A stretch of 64,000 nucleotides of DNA from Populus alba (lineage: Eukaryota > Streptophyta > Magnoliopsida > Malpighiales > Salicaceae): NCBI RefSeq assembly GCF_005239225.2, contig NC_133302.1:17587357-17651356 (forward strand). The letters run 5' to 3'. A program made the position numbers and the translations under genes. Shown piece by piece: positions 11,072 through 21,840 of the stretch; the first letter of the stretch is position 1, and every line of letters starts with the position of its first letter. Below the pieces are notes generated by a model. The model made no database searches. It was not told the DNA's origin and was given only the letters and a program-made list of their open reading frames with translations.

Positions 11072-13932
11072 TTAATTGAAAGCATTTGAAGCAGCATAGA
11101 GGAAGTCCAAGAAGCCTGTTCCCTTGAGAAGACCTTTACCAGTCAAGAGTTCAAAATCTATCAAAAACAAGAAGCCAATTATGGCTGCCTGCCCATTTAT
11201 CAATTCGTTCTTGCTAGTGAAACCGAACCCCTCTTGACCCTCATCGATTACCATTCTCACCTGATAAGCATGGACAGAACTTATCAATTCAACCACACAA
11301 AATTGGAGTATATGTACATTCTTTTCAATTTATAACCAGTCCACATGATTATGTTGAGACAAACCAAAGTACTGCAGTTACCTCATCCACGTTGACATCA
11401 GATGCTGTCACACCAGGTTGAGCCTTCCCACTGAAGACAATCTCAGCAGACACATCAGATTTTACACCTCCTCTGATACTGATGTAGATATTTTCTTCAT
11501 CAGTTTTCACAGGATACACGAAAAGCGTTCTCAGAGCAGGTGTGAGAACTCTGAGCACGGGGTTATTTGGATACCATTCTTTGATGGCTCCAGTCCGAAG
11601 ATCAAAAGTGCTATCAGTTGATGGACAAACTATGCAACCATCCTACGGGAAAGAAAGAATAAGGAAATATTCTCAAGTTTCTTGTTTTCCCTTGGTGTAA
11701 GAAAATATAACAAGCGCGCAACAAGTATAGACATAAAACAACTCACTTAAGTTTCAAAAGGTATTGACAGATACTCCACTACAAAGAGACAAGTACAAGG
11801 TTCCTATTGTCACAGTAAAATAGCAGAGGAGACTTGATTACAAATGAATTTCCCAAGTCTTGGATGTGCATAAAATGTGAAATTTAGTGGAAAAGGCCTT
11901 TCTATTTATTTTTTTTTAAAGTCATTGTTCACTTGTGTCCAAGAATCCAAAGGCAGCTGGGGACATAATTTCATTTCTTGCTATGTGGTAATCGTTTGTA
12001 AATATGATTTCAACTGCTGGTAAAATAAGGGAACTGTATGACTTTAATATCTATATGAATATTTTTTTTCCTTTTAGAATGTCTGTTGAAGGAAGCAACT
12101 ACATTGTATTAGTATAACAGAGCTACTAACCAAAGGTTAAATATTGTATAGTGCTAATTAAAACTTACTACAACTAAACCCACTTTCTGTCACAGTCTAT
12201 TAGTTAGAGAGAACATTTAAAACTTAGTTCAATGCCATAAATCCTAAAGATTGTTGAGGGTGTTTTATGTCAGACCATAAGTCCTAATCTATGAAAATTC
12301 AGATGATCTAAAGTGAGGATTGACAATTATATGTTTTATCATACTTGCAGCTTGCAGCCTAACTACGGATATAAACAGTCAATAAATAAACATAGTAGTC
12401 ATTTCTGCTGAACAAAGCAGGCACTGAATCCTTTTTTGGCTGTGGGATGAGGAGTTGTGGACTTACAACTTCAGTTAAATGCACCAAAGGATAAAAGGAA
12501 GAAGTTAAATTTAACTCATCTGATGCTTATAGTTTATCTGATCTCTAAATGATTGATATGCCTTCCTCACAATGGAAAACCAACACTGCTAACCTAATCT
12601 GATCCTGGGTTTCTGACACATTTCTGACACAATCATTTACAACCACGAAGGACCTTCACAACAGTCACCATGGAAGGCATCTGAACACAAGCATTAACTT
12701 CAACTGCTAAGCTTTCACACAATATAATCGAGGAGTGCCAAGCACTTTATAACTCTAAAGTTGAACGGCCCAATCTAAACTATTTTCAATCACATCTTAA
12801 ATCTCTTGCAATTTCTCAAGTACCCAGAATCTGTTATTTTAGAGATCAAGAAATTCAGACCTTGAAATGTAAGAAAGCTATAAGATATTAGGAGCTTAAT
12901 GGAAAGTAACCAAAAGCTTACTAACTCTCCCTTCTCTTTCCTTCACCACTGATGTTAGGTATATCCAATTACTATCCACTTGCACTCTAGAAGCTGACCT
13001 TTTATTTGACGAGTACTGAATTTAGAGAAATAATTACACTTGCAAAGAAGATGCACTGGGACTCATGGCTTAACAGATGGCTACTAATAGTCACTATCTA
13101 TTCCCTTTCTGCACAAAAGATTCTTCCAAGTTCCAATTAGACATTTGTATACAAAAATTCTTCTTTAAAAGAGGCATTATTCACAAATCAAAACAATTCA
13201 ATCCCTAATTTAAAAAATAACTTTCACTAACACCTAACAATCAATCCCAAGACCTTCTTGATAAAATGGAAAACCCCATTGAAGAAAGCCCACTCCAATG
13301 AAAATCATAATCAAACTCATAAGGTAGTCCAAAGTTACAACCTTTCTTGCCATTTCTCAAGCATTCAATATATCTCCCAGTCCATCAAAATCTAATCCAA
13401 TAGCCCATAAAAACTGGCATTTCCCATTACCATCTTTTTTAAAAAACAAAAACACTGCTGCAGCGTTTAAAACTGAGATGAATACAAAACAAGTGAAGTA
13501 ACTATACCAAACCTGAGTGAGCTTGGCATTAAGCAGACCTTCAGTATAAGCCCCTTCTGCAGGAGACCGATTCTCAATAGCATAAACCTGGTCTTTATAC
13601 CATAGCAACAGTATAGTCTCTCCATCTTGAATAATCACTCTTCTTTCTCCCTTAGGCAGGGCAGTCAGAGGCACAACTGGAACCCAATTCTCTCCACCAG
13701 AAGACGGTGACTCTTCAGTCAACGACACCTCTGTTGCCTTGCACACTATTCTACAGTTAGACTTGAGTGTCTTACATGAAGGAGCAACAAAATGGCAGTT
13801 TATGGGCAATGCAAAGGATGGAGGGTAAGTAGGTCGGTGCCAAAAAGAGATGGTGGTTCGAGGTGGAGAGTTGAAGGAGTGGTTTTGAGTAAAAGGAGTG
13901 AGATGGGAGGGAGCAGTGGTGGTTTTGGCCAT
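11072..13932 (-). CDS. PSB33: PSB33-like thylakoid protein with Rieske-like domain (3 exons)
   Basis: Coding exons are 13932-13513, 11642-11382 and 11260-11072; all junctions are GT-AG and phase 0, giving 289 residues. Residues 1 to about 65 are rich in Ser, Thr, Pro and basic residues, like a plastid transit peptide. Residues about 83-195 form a Rieske-like domain, but box 1 reads ENRSPAEG (120-127) and box 2 reads CPSTD (146-150), so the Cys/His pairs that hold a 2Fe-2S cluster are missing. Residues 246-272 form the only hydrophobic helix, with an E-x-x-N-G-x-x-A-x-x-G-F...E-x-x-T-G-K-G pattern. PSB33 (Arabidopsis At1g71500, near 287 residues) binds thylakoids and stabilises photosystem II supercomplexes; that role is known for the family. 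The start is the first ATG in frame, in CCATGG context. Intron 1 is 1.87 kb. It looks functional. Confidence 0.9.
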
Positions 13933-13957
13933 GGGAGGAGGGAGATGGAGGGAATGA

Positions 13958-14023
13958 TCAGAAAGGAAGAGAGGGAATGGAGGACAAGAGAGTGTGTGGC
14001 GGTAAGGATGTGCACGGCCACAT
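13958..14023 (-). other. Possible upstream ORF of 21 codons in the PSB33 leader
   Basis: An ATG at 14023 opens 21 codons ending in TGA 25 bases before the PSB33 start. It lies downstream of the candidate TATA box at 14104-14097, so it may be in the mRNA leader. It is in another frame from the main ORF. No transcript evidence is available. Confidence 0.35.
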
Positions 14024-14096
14024 AATGTGGATATTAGGAAAGAAGGCGCTTTGGTCGTTCGTGTTTGTGTTTTGTTGTGTGGCGTTGAGCCACAAA

Positions 14097-14104
14097 TTTA
14101 TATA
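14097..14104 (-). promoter_or_regulatory. Candidate TATA box of PSB33
   Basis: TATATAAA read on the minus strand, 165 bases before the start codon. This would place the transcript start near 14070. Confidence 0.45.
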
Positions 14105-14773
14105 TGCCTCGTTGATGGGTTTTTTTTTTTCATATATTTATGTTTTCTTGATAGTATTTTTTTTTTCGTTAACAATTTCATATAATAATTTTAATGAGAA
14201 CATAGATTTTCCTTTGATTTTTAAATTTTCTTATAATAAATTTAATAAAAACAAAGATTTTTATTTTTTTTTGCATGGGTGCATAAATAGAAGGATGGTA
14301 TCTACAATAGATTTAGAGGATTCATAAATATAGAGGCCAAATAAAAACTCTATTTTTGATAACTATTATTCTAATATGTGATACTACTTAAATAAATATT
14401 AAATAAAAAATGAATTGAAAAAAAACTATTAAATAATAACTTCATGATACAATTAATTGTTCTAAATAAGTTATTTTATTTGAATTGAAATTTAAAGTAC
14501 TTTAGAAAGGTGTTTTATCATATTTAAATATGTTTTCTTGTACAAAAAAGTTATCATCATCTAAGAATATACTTGTATTAGCCTTTCTCCATTTATAATA
14601 TTAATATTATGTAGAGAAATTAAATTAATTTGGAAAAATTAACGATAAAAGAAGGTGAAACTAAGCAAAAATTAAATATTATTTTATAAAAAAATATCTC
14701 AATTTCTTTTATTTAACTTGTTTTTAAGTAATTTAAATTAAAATTAAATACTTGCTATGTCAGGCATCCTAAA

Positions 14774-15015
14774 TGTCTTAACCTAATTTTTTATTCCTAA
14801 ATAAATGTCTTGATTTATTTTTTTTTATAAAAAAAAACAGCTTGGTTAGGAAGGACATGCTAAAATGGAATTCAAGTGCATAAATAATAAGGAGAAATCT
14901 AGAAATTAAACACTCTCGTATTGCAAAACCCAAAAATCCTTAGCCAACAATTAACTAGCCAAGAAAAACAACAAGAAAGCCTTTGATAGGCCATCAATAC
15001 AAGTCCAAAGCTAGT
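14774..15015 (+). mobile_element. LTR fragment, direct repeat of 20334-20575
   Basis: Begins TGTCTTAACCTAATTTT and shares, with the copy at 20334 (TATCATAACCTGATTTT), a long block around 'caaaacccaaaaat', 'ttagcca', 'aagaaaaacaacaagaaa' and 'ataggcca'. The second copy sits directly after a polypurine tract, so I read the two as the 5' and 3' LTR starts of one old retrotransposon. Only the first 240 bases or so are matched. Confidence 0.6.
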
Positions 15016-16789
15016 TCAAGCTTAAAAAGTTTGTTATGTATCTTTTGAAGTTATTTGTTAATTTAAGTATAATGGATGTTTGTTTTTAGATGTTTAGTTA
15101 TACCACAATTTAGTATGTATATTCATATTTAAGTTTTGTTTGAGGCTTGGTTTGTGTTAAATGTCAATTTGAGATATATTTTATCATGTTTTAATGATTA
15201 GTTAATCAATTTTAAAGTAATGGTAAGATATTTTAAGTATAAATATTGCTTGTGGAATAGATTAATTTGAGTAGCTTGATAGGTTTGTTTAGAGTTGCAA
15301 ACATGAGAATTGAGTTTAAAAACAATGGAAATAACCAATGAAATAATGTTTTTGCCTAAGAGAATGTTATTTTTGCTTCCTATCATTGTGGACTTTGCTT
15401 GCTACTTTGCTTGATAGGTTTGTTTAGAGTTGCAAACATGAGATTTTTTATTTCTTGTTGTTTTGATAGTTCAAAAAAGTTATGTTGAACATACTTAACC
15501 AATATATAGTTGCAAGGATTTGGTTGTTTTCTAAGTTTAAAGTCTTTGCTACCCTTTTCTAGGTTTTCATTGCTTTTTTGGGATGATGTTCATCTATTGA
15601 ACATTGTCTTAGGTCCTTGTTTTTTTATGTCTTTTTTATCGTTTGTTAGCTCCTACACATGCACTTTAGCTTATTGATCATTAATCTAGGCTCATAAGGG
15701 TTTAAAAACACTGAAATTATGGTATTTGATCTTCAGTTCTTTCATTTTATTTTTCACAAAGAATCAAATAATTGTGAAATTATGTTGTTTGTTATGTTAA
15801 CCCAACCTCAAAATTTTATTTAAATATTATTTTTACATGCTTTAATGCCTTCAATTTGACATGATCTAGTCTTGTTTTGAATATGTGTTTTTTGGGTTTT
15901 TCCAAGTGTTCTTCGTGTTCTTAAGTAAATTCAAATGTATTTTCTCTTTTATTCTTCATTCTTTCTTTTTTTATTTTGGGTCATATTTGTTAGCTTGGAC
16001 TTTGGACTAGAAAGCCCAACCCACGTGGTTGAGCTTAATCCATTTTTAATAAGGCGGTGTTTGGATGGTTTAAAACATTTTTAATTAAGGTGTGTTTAGC
16101 AAACATGCCCTACTATTTTTCCATTAATATTTATTCTATTTTTTTTGTGTTTTTTTCCCAAAAGGCATCAAATAATTTCAAAACATTTTGAAAAATTTAT
16201 GGATCATTTTAAAATTATTTATGGATCACTTGAATGTTTTTCAATATTTGGGTTACAAACTTACTCTGTAAGATATTGACCCAATATTAAATATATATAT
16301 TTTTTTTAAAAAAAAAATAAAAAAAAATCCTTATCTGAAAAAAAAATAAATATTTTTTTATTTGTGTGTATATGGTGAAATTAAAAAAATTGATAAACTT
16401 AGCACATGTTACAATCATTAACAGTTAAAGAGAAATGTTTAATAAAATTAAGTATTGCGAGAGAGAAGAATTATTAAGTAGTGGTTACATGTTCTATAAA
16501 CCACGTTGTAAATTGTTCATCTTATAATTAAAAAATTTGAGATTCAATAAGATGTGAATTTTGATATAGTAAAAACAAACAATTTTGACTGTGATGAGTT
16601 TTTCAATCTATAAGTGTTACGAGAGTTTAAGAAAAAATGTATTTAAAAATAAAAACATATTAATATTATACTTACTGGATAAAATATCTTAATTCATCAC
16701 GGTTAAATAGCACATAATTATGTGCATAGTTTATTTTTTTTCTTAAGTGATACTCAAAATAAAAATGAGATAAATGTTGAGATCTCTTC
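15016..16789. other. Retrotransposon-like noncoding DNA, no ORF recognised
   Basis: T-rich sequence with a 31-base direct duplication ('gataggtttgtttagagttg' and onward) at 15278 and 15413. A block at 16010-16075 recurs at 23470-23527 in front of the CC-NB-LRR gene. Nothing codes for a recognisable protein. Confidence 0.45.
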
Positions 16790-18950
16790 AACAATATATG
16801 CCTCGTATATCAAAGCCTCGAATGCATATTTTTTTAACTTTTTTCTTTAGGTTGAACAAAGATAGAGAGAATATCATCTCAAGTTTGCAGATTGTCTAAA
16901 TGATATTCATTTCAAGTTTCTTCATGTGTTGGGTATATAACTTGTTAGAGCATATATCTCTAAAAAATTATTAATCTTCGTGAGTACATCTCATATCCCT
17001 TTTGGTAATAAATCATGGTAAGTAGGTGGAATAAATGGTTGCATAAACACGTTGTAGTTATGACTCTTCATTCCATACAATCTACCATTCTCTAAATTCA
17101 CCAATCTAGATATGTTCGAAGCATATCTATCAGAAAAACACAAACTCTTAAGCTATTAGTAGACAAATAATTGTGCATTTTTTTCTAAGACAAAGCTAGC
17201 TTTGAGCTTTGTAACTCATGACCCATCATAAACCAACTATTATTCTTATGGTGACAAAACAAAGGTATATCATTTTAGCATTCATGTTGTCCGTTGTCTT
17301 TCTTTTCACGTCCATCACCTTGTTAAAAATGTTCTCAAACACATTCTTTTCGATATACATAACATCCAAACTATGGTAAAGGAGATTAGTCTTTCAATAA
17401 GAAGCTTCTAAAAATTACTTTGTTATACCTAATTGTGGGTCACATCAAAACAAGAAAATTTATGTTTACCAAATTAAAAATCAAACACAATATCCTCGTA
17501 CTGTGAGACCATATCCTATAATTCTTCACACGACGGTACTGACAATGCAACATCCCTTTCAACTGTATCTACAAAGTAGGGGTGAGCAAAAAAATAAAAA
17601 ACTGAGACCGGAAAAAAAATAACTGAAAAAACCAAACCGTGAAAAAAAACCAAATAAATCGATTAAAATTTTGAAAAAAACTAACCAGTTTGGTTCGGTT
17701 TTATAAGCCTAAAACTGAAAAAACCGAACCTAACCCAAACCGATAAAAAACCCAAGCCAAATCGGAAAAAAACCAAGCAAAAATCGAGTCAAACTAAAAA
17801 AACCAAGCCAAAACCAAGCCAAACTAAAAAACCGAGTCAAACCAAAAAAACCAAGTCAAACCGGTTTGAACCTGTTTTTGTCCAAAAAAACCGAACCGAA
17901 TCAAAACTAGTCGATTTGAAACGGTTTTGGTTTTTTTTAAAAAAAAAATTTATTTGGTTACTCTTTTTGATAAAAATCGAACTGAACCGAAAATGATCAC
18001 CCCTATTACAAAGAAGTCTTTTTTGTTCTTTATGTACTTGTGATTGGTTGACAGGAACCTTCTATGGCAATAAAATGATGTTTTACCATTAATTGTTAGG
18101 GTGAAGGCCTTGTTATTTTCTATACATTATGGACATATTACTTTTTCATGCATGTTTCAACCAGAAACCATTCCATACACAGGAAAATCATTGATAGTTC
18201 ACATAAAAGCTGTCTTCATATGAAAATTATGTTTCCTCAAGACATCATATGTCAAAGTTTTGAATAATCATAATTGCTTTAACTCATCAATCAATGGTCG
18301 AAGAAAAACATCTATATTCTTACCCGGGCTATTAGGACCGAGTATGATTGTAGATAAGATAATGAACTTCAGCCTCATACACATTTTTGATTGCGAGTAT
18401 CACCGGCTAATAAAATTATGGTGCATAAAATAACCTAAATGGATTGAATCCTTTTGTATATAACTTAACATGTATATTTTGTGGTTCCATTAAAATCTGA
18501 GGATGCATCCTATTAAGCCATTTCCATGCTTCACCATCGAAATGATGCGCCATCACTCCATTCTTTGTATCTTATAAATGATGTCATGTCATGTTTTCAA
18601 CAGTCTTCGGAGACATGAATAACCTTTGCAGTATAGGAGTGATTGGAAAATATATTAGTTTTCTATGTGCGACAATATTTCTTCCCCTTCTAGTTATAAG
18701 TTTGGGCACATGTTAATTTTCTAGTATCCTAGGCCAAATTAAGGGTTTTATCATGGATTTAGCAACATAAAAATTCTTTTTTAGGCTATTCCTTATAGGT
18801 AAAATGCTTCTTGCTCATTCGATGATTATGTCTTAATCGGCCTCATAAAATAAAAGGCAAGTTGTTTAAATCCTCTCATGTCTTTTAAGGAAAGCCATTA
18901 TGGAGTAGGTATGGTGAATATTGAGCAATGGTCATAACAACCTGGCAGAG
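16790..18950 (-). mobile_element. Decayed CACTA (En/Spm) transposase, TNP2 type, interrupted by a MITE
   Basis: Read on the minus strand, broken frames give a good TNP2 order: MAHHFDGEAWKWLNRMHPQ near 18555-18500, KGFNPFRLFYAP near 18450, KNIDVFLRPLIDELKQLW near 18330-18270, YDVLRKHNFHMKTALCELS near 18245-18200, then FYCHRRFL near 18080-18050. After the MITE at 17577-18005, a SLDVMYIEKNVFENIF block follows near 17370-17320 and a copy of the RLYGMKSHNYNVF block near 17080. It resembles 6220-8110 in inverted orientation and keeps more of the N-terminal half. Stops and shifts make it inactive. Confidence 0.85.
17577..18005 (+). mobile_element. hAT-type MITE (429 bp) inserted in the CACTA remnant
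   Basis: The ends are TAGGGGTGAGCA and, reading inward from the right, TAGGGGTGATCA: 12-bp terminal inverted repeats with one mismatch. The flanks CTACAAAG (17569-17576) and TTACAAAG (18006-18013) form an 8-bp target duplication with one mismatch, the length typical of hAT elements. The inside has no ORF and is largely 'aaaccgaacc'-type repeats. Related partial copies lie at 9640-9870 and, inverted, 29275-29512. Confidence 0.85.
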
Positions 18951-19415
18951 GTACTCATATAGTTAGAGTGATAATTGTTAGATCCTTGAAAAGTCATAAT
19001 CATTGAGATAACAATGCCCAAATAATATGGTAAGTAAAGATCATCTAAGCTCATCAAATGAGCATATCCTTCTCAAAGATCAAGTACACAAGTTATAGCT
19101 TAAGTAGGAAAAAGTGGAGAAGCCATGAAAACTTGCTACATAGATTAATGCTTTGAGAGATAGAGTTCATGAAGAAAAGGGACCTATGTTTTTAGATAAA
19201 AATACGTGCATATTAACCTCAAAGCATTGCGTTTTGATATTTATAGGGAGTCCAAGAAAAGAATCCTTGACATATTTGAATTTTTTTCCCAACAAAGGAA
19301 AACTATTGGAGGTTTAATTCATGCCAATACAAGGACAAAAAAACCTAATTTTCAAAATCTGAGATCATGAGATATATTTAAGGTTATGTGTATGCAACTT
19401 TGAAGCATACCATTT

Positions 19416-20195
19416 CGAATGCGCTTTTAAGCCACTCATTTTTAGACAATATCCTTGGCATTATTTTTTTCCGAGTGCGCTTTTGATCCCTTACCTTCTA
19501 AATAGTGCATTGTTTAGCTATATCTGTTTTATATAGTGCTTTTGACATTATTTTCTTCTAAGCACACCTTTAAGCCTTCACCCTCTAAATAGTGTGTCTT
19601 ATCTCTTTTAGATAGTGTTTTTGCCATTATGTTCTTCTGAGTGTGCCTTTAAACCCTTGTCTTCCAGATAGTTCATTGTTCAGTCCTATCTACTTTGCAT
19701 AGTTTTTTTAGCACTATTTTCTTCTAAATACACCTTTGAGCCCTCGTCTTACAGATAACATGTTGTTTAGCCCTTTCAATTTTACATAGGACTTTTGATA
19801 CTATTTTCTTTTAAGCCCGTCTTTGAGCCCTCACTCTCCAGGTAGTGTGCTGTTTAACCCCTTATCTTTTTTAAATAATGCTTCTAGCATCGTTTTCTTT
19901 TGAGTGCGTCTTTGAGTCATTGCCCTTTAGATATTAAGTTGTTTAACCCCTACCTTTTTTTAGATAGTGATTTTAGCACTATTTTCTTCTGAACCTGTCT
20001 TTTAGCCATCACTTTTAAGATAATGCTTTGTTTAGCCATATCTCTTTTACATAGTGCTTTTAGCATTATTATTTTTTTAATGTACCTTTGAGCCCTCACC
20101 CCAAGTAGTGTGTTGTTTAGCTCTTATCTCTTTTAGATAATGCTTTTGGCACTGTTATCTTTTGAGTGCATATTTGAACCCTTACCCTCTAGATT
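19416..20195 (+). repeat. Tandem array of about ten 85-90 bp units
   Basis: Diverged units each run 'gagtgcgcctttgagccctcaccctctagatagtg', then 'tgttgtttagccctatctctttt', then 'atagtgcttttagcactattttctt'. The array ends about 120 bases before a polypurine tract, which places it in the untranslated 3' end of a retrotransposon. Each unit also carries a 'gatagtgctttt...agcacta' near-palindrome. Confidence 0.8.
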
Positions 20196-20320
20196 TGTCA
20201 TTCTCAAAGATATTCTTGAATATCACATCACTTTTAGTAAATCCACATCCTTTTATCTTTTCTTCTTTATAAGCTTACTACCTAAAGTTTCTTACAAGAC
20301 TTTCTATCATAGGTATTGTA

Positions 20321-20333
20321 AAGAAAGGGCAAT
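20321..20333 (+). other. Polypurine tract before an LTR start
   Basis: 'aagaaagggcaat' is followed by TATCATAACCTG, and the same block (with 'ctttctatcataggtattgtaaa' upstream) appears inverted at 63779-63830 directly before TGTCATAACCC. In LTR retrotransposons the polypurine tract primes plus-strand DNA and always touches the 3' LTR. Confidence 0.65.
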
Positions 20334-20575
20334 TATCATAACCTGATTTTAGGTTCCTTTAAAATTTTATTTAAAGAAACAAAAAACAACTTGCTTGACA
20401 AGAACAGGCTGAAAAGAGATTCAAATGCATAAATAAGGAGGAGAAACCTAGAAAATACACAGTCTCACACTGCAAAACCCAAAAATTCTTAGCCAAACCA
20501 TTAACCAGCCAAGAAAAACAACAAGAAAACCTTTCATAGGCCACCATTACAAGTCCAAAATTAGTTCAAAAATCC
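20334..20575 (+). mobile_element. 3' LTR fragment, direct repeat of 14774-15015
   Basis: Same block order as 14774-15015. The first base pair of the terminus is TA instead of the usual TG, a sign of age. Similarity ends at about 20575; the rest of the LTR may continue toward the CT-rich run at 20648-20668. Confidence 0.6.
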
Positions 20576-20839
20576 CTAGCCAAAAAGCAATTTTGTTGAA
20601 CAAGGTATATTCCAACTTTGATAAAGGGATGGAGTTCAATGAGCACACTCCCTCTCTCTCTCTCTCTCGTTTTCTTTTAAATTGTTGCTCAAAATATTTG
20701 TGAGGTATTGTTTGAAGTTAAAGAGAGTACATACGTGGATTAATGTTAGAGCTAGTGATAGGTGGCGGTGGTGGAGTGGTATAGTGGTAATATGGTGGTA
20801 TTAATGAATATTATGAGTTGAAGTATTTTTAATCTCATG

Positions 20840-21840
20840 AAAAGAATTAGATTGTGTTTGGTATTGTGGTTGTTGTTGTGGTTATGGTTTTAAAAAATGT
20901 TGTTTTTATAAAAAAAAAATACTTTTAGTTGAGGTTGGTTTGGAAAAATATATGTTTGGTTAAAACTATGGTTGAATTTGAGGTTGAACAAAAAAGCAGT
21001 TTAATATGTTTGGTTAAAAAAATGTTTTTTAAATTGAGGTTACAAAATAATTAATAAATATTTTTAATTTAAATATTGTAGATTTAACTACTATTATTAC
21101 ATCATGAAATAAATAATATTGATATCAAATATTTTTTATTATTCCATTAAACTATATGCAACGTCATCACATATGAAATCTATCCAACAATGACTATATT
21201 TTTCATGGTTTCTTAAGCACGCAACAACAAAAACTGATTTTTTTGTTACGTCATCAAGCGATATCCTTCTAATTTTTTGAATAAATCAAATTAAAAAAAA
21301 AACTGAATTTTTTTTAACTGGGTCAAACCCGGCAAGAACATAATTGGAATTGCGATCAAATTCCACAAATGCTACGTCATCATGCGATATCCTTCTAATT
21401 TATGTTGTGTTATTAAATAATATTAAATACTAGTTTTTCAAGTAAAACCAATTTTTTAAAAAACAAATTTACAATTTCATTACGTACAAAATTCGTTCGA
21501 AAAGAATTACAGTTTTCATGATTTTTTGAGCATGCAATAAAATTAGGTAAAATATCATCATGAATAAAATTGAGATTACAGTACGAGTAAATTTAATTCA
21601 CTTTAAACTACTTTTTTTAACAAACAAAAAAATATTGTTCATGTTCACGTGAATAGTGTGAGTGAAATCAATTAATTGTACTAGTTTTTCAGGAAAAAAA
21701 AACCTAAACTTTTCATGTGAACAGTGCGAGTGAATTCACTCGCAGTGTTTTTTAATTTTTTTTAAAAAAAATTATTCACTTTAGTGAACAGTACTACAGT
21801 AAAGCCATGATTCACTGTTGATGTTTTTCCCAAACGAGAA
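20840..21840. repeat. Probable noncoding dispersed repeat with 'gtgtttggtattgtggttg' edge
   Basis: The left edge 'gtgtttggtattgtggttgt' and the right edge 'ttcccaaacgag' (inverted, 'ctcgtttggga') look like loosely paired ends. The interior carries internal repeats such as 'acgtcatcatgcgatatcct' (21243 and 21371) and 'gtgaacagt' motifs. No ORF. Similar edges are common in poplar repeats by my recollection. Confidence 0.4.

Noticed and set aside
13792..14025. Plus-strand open frame opposite the PSB33 first exon
   Set aside because: Antisense shadow of the transit-peptide coding sequence.
19416..20195. CRISPR-like array
   Set aside because: Units are contiguous and diverged without unique spacers, and this is plant DNA.
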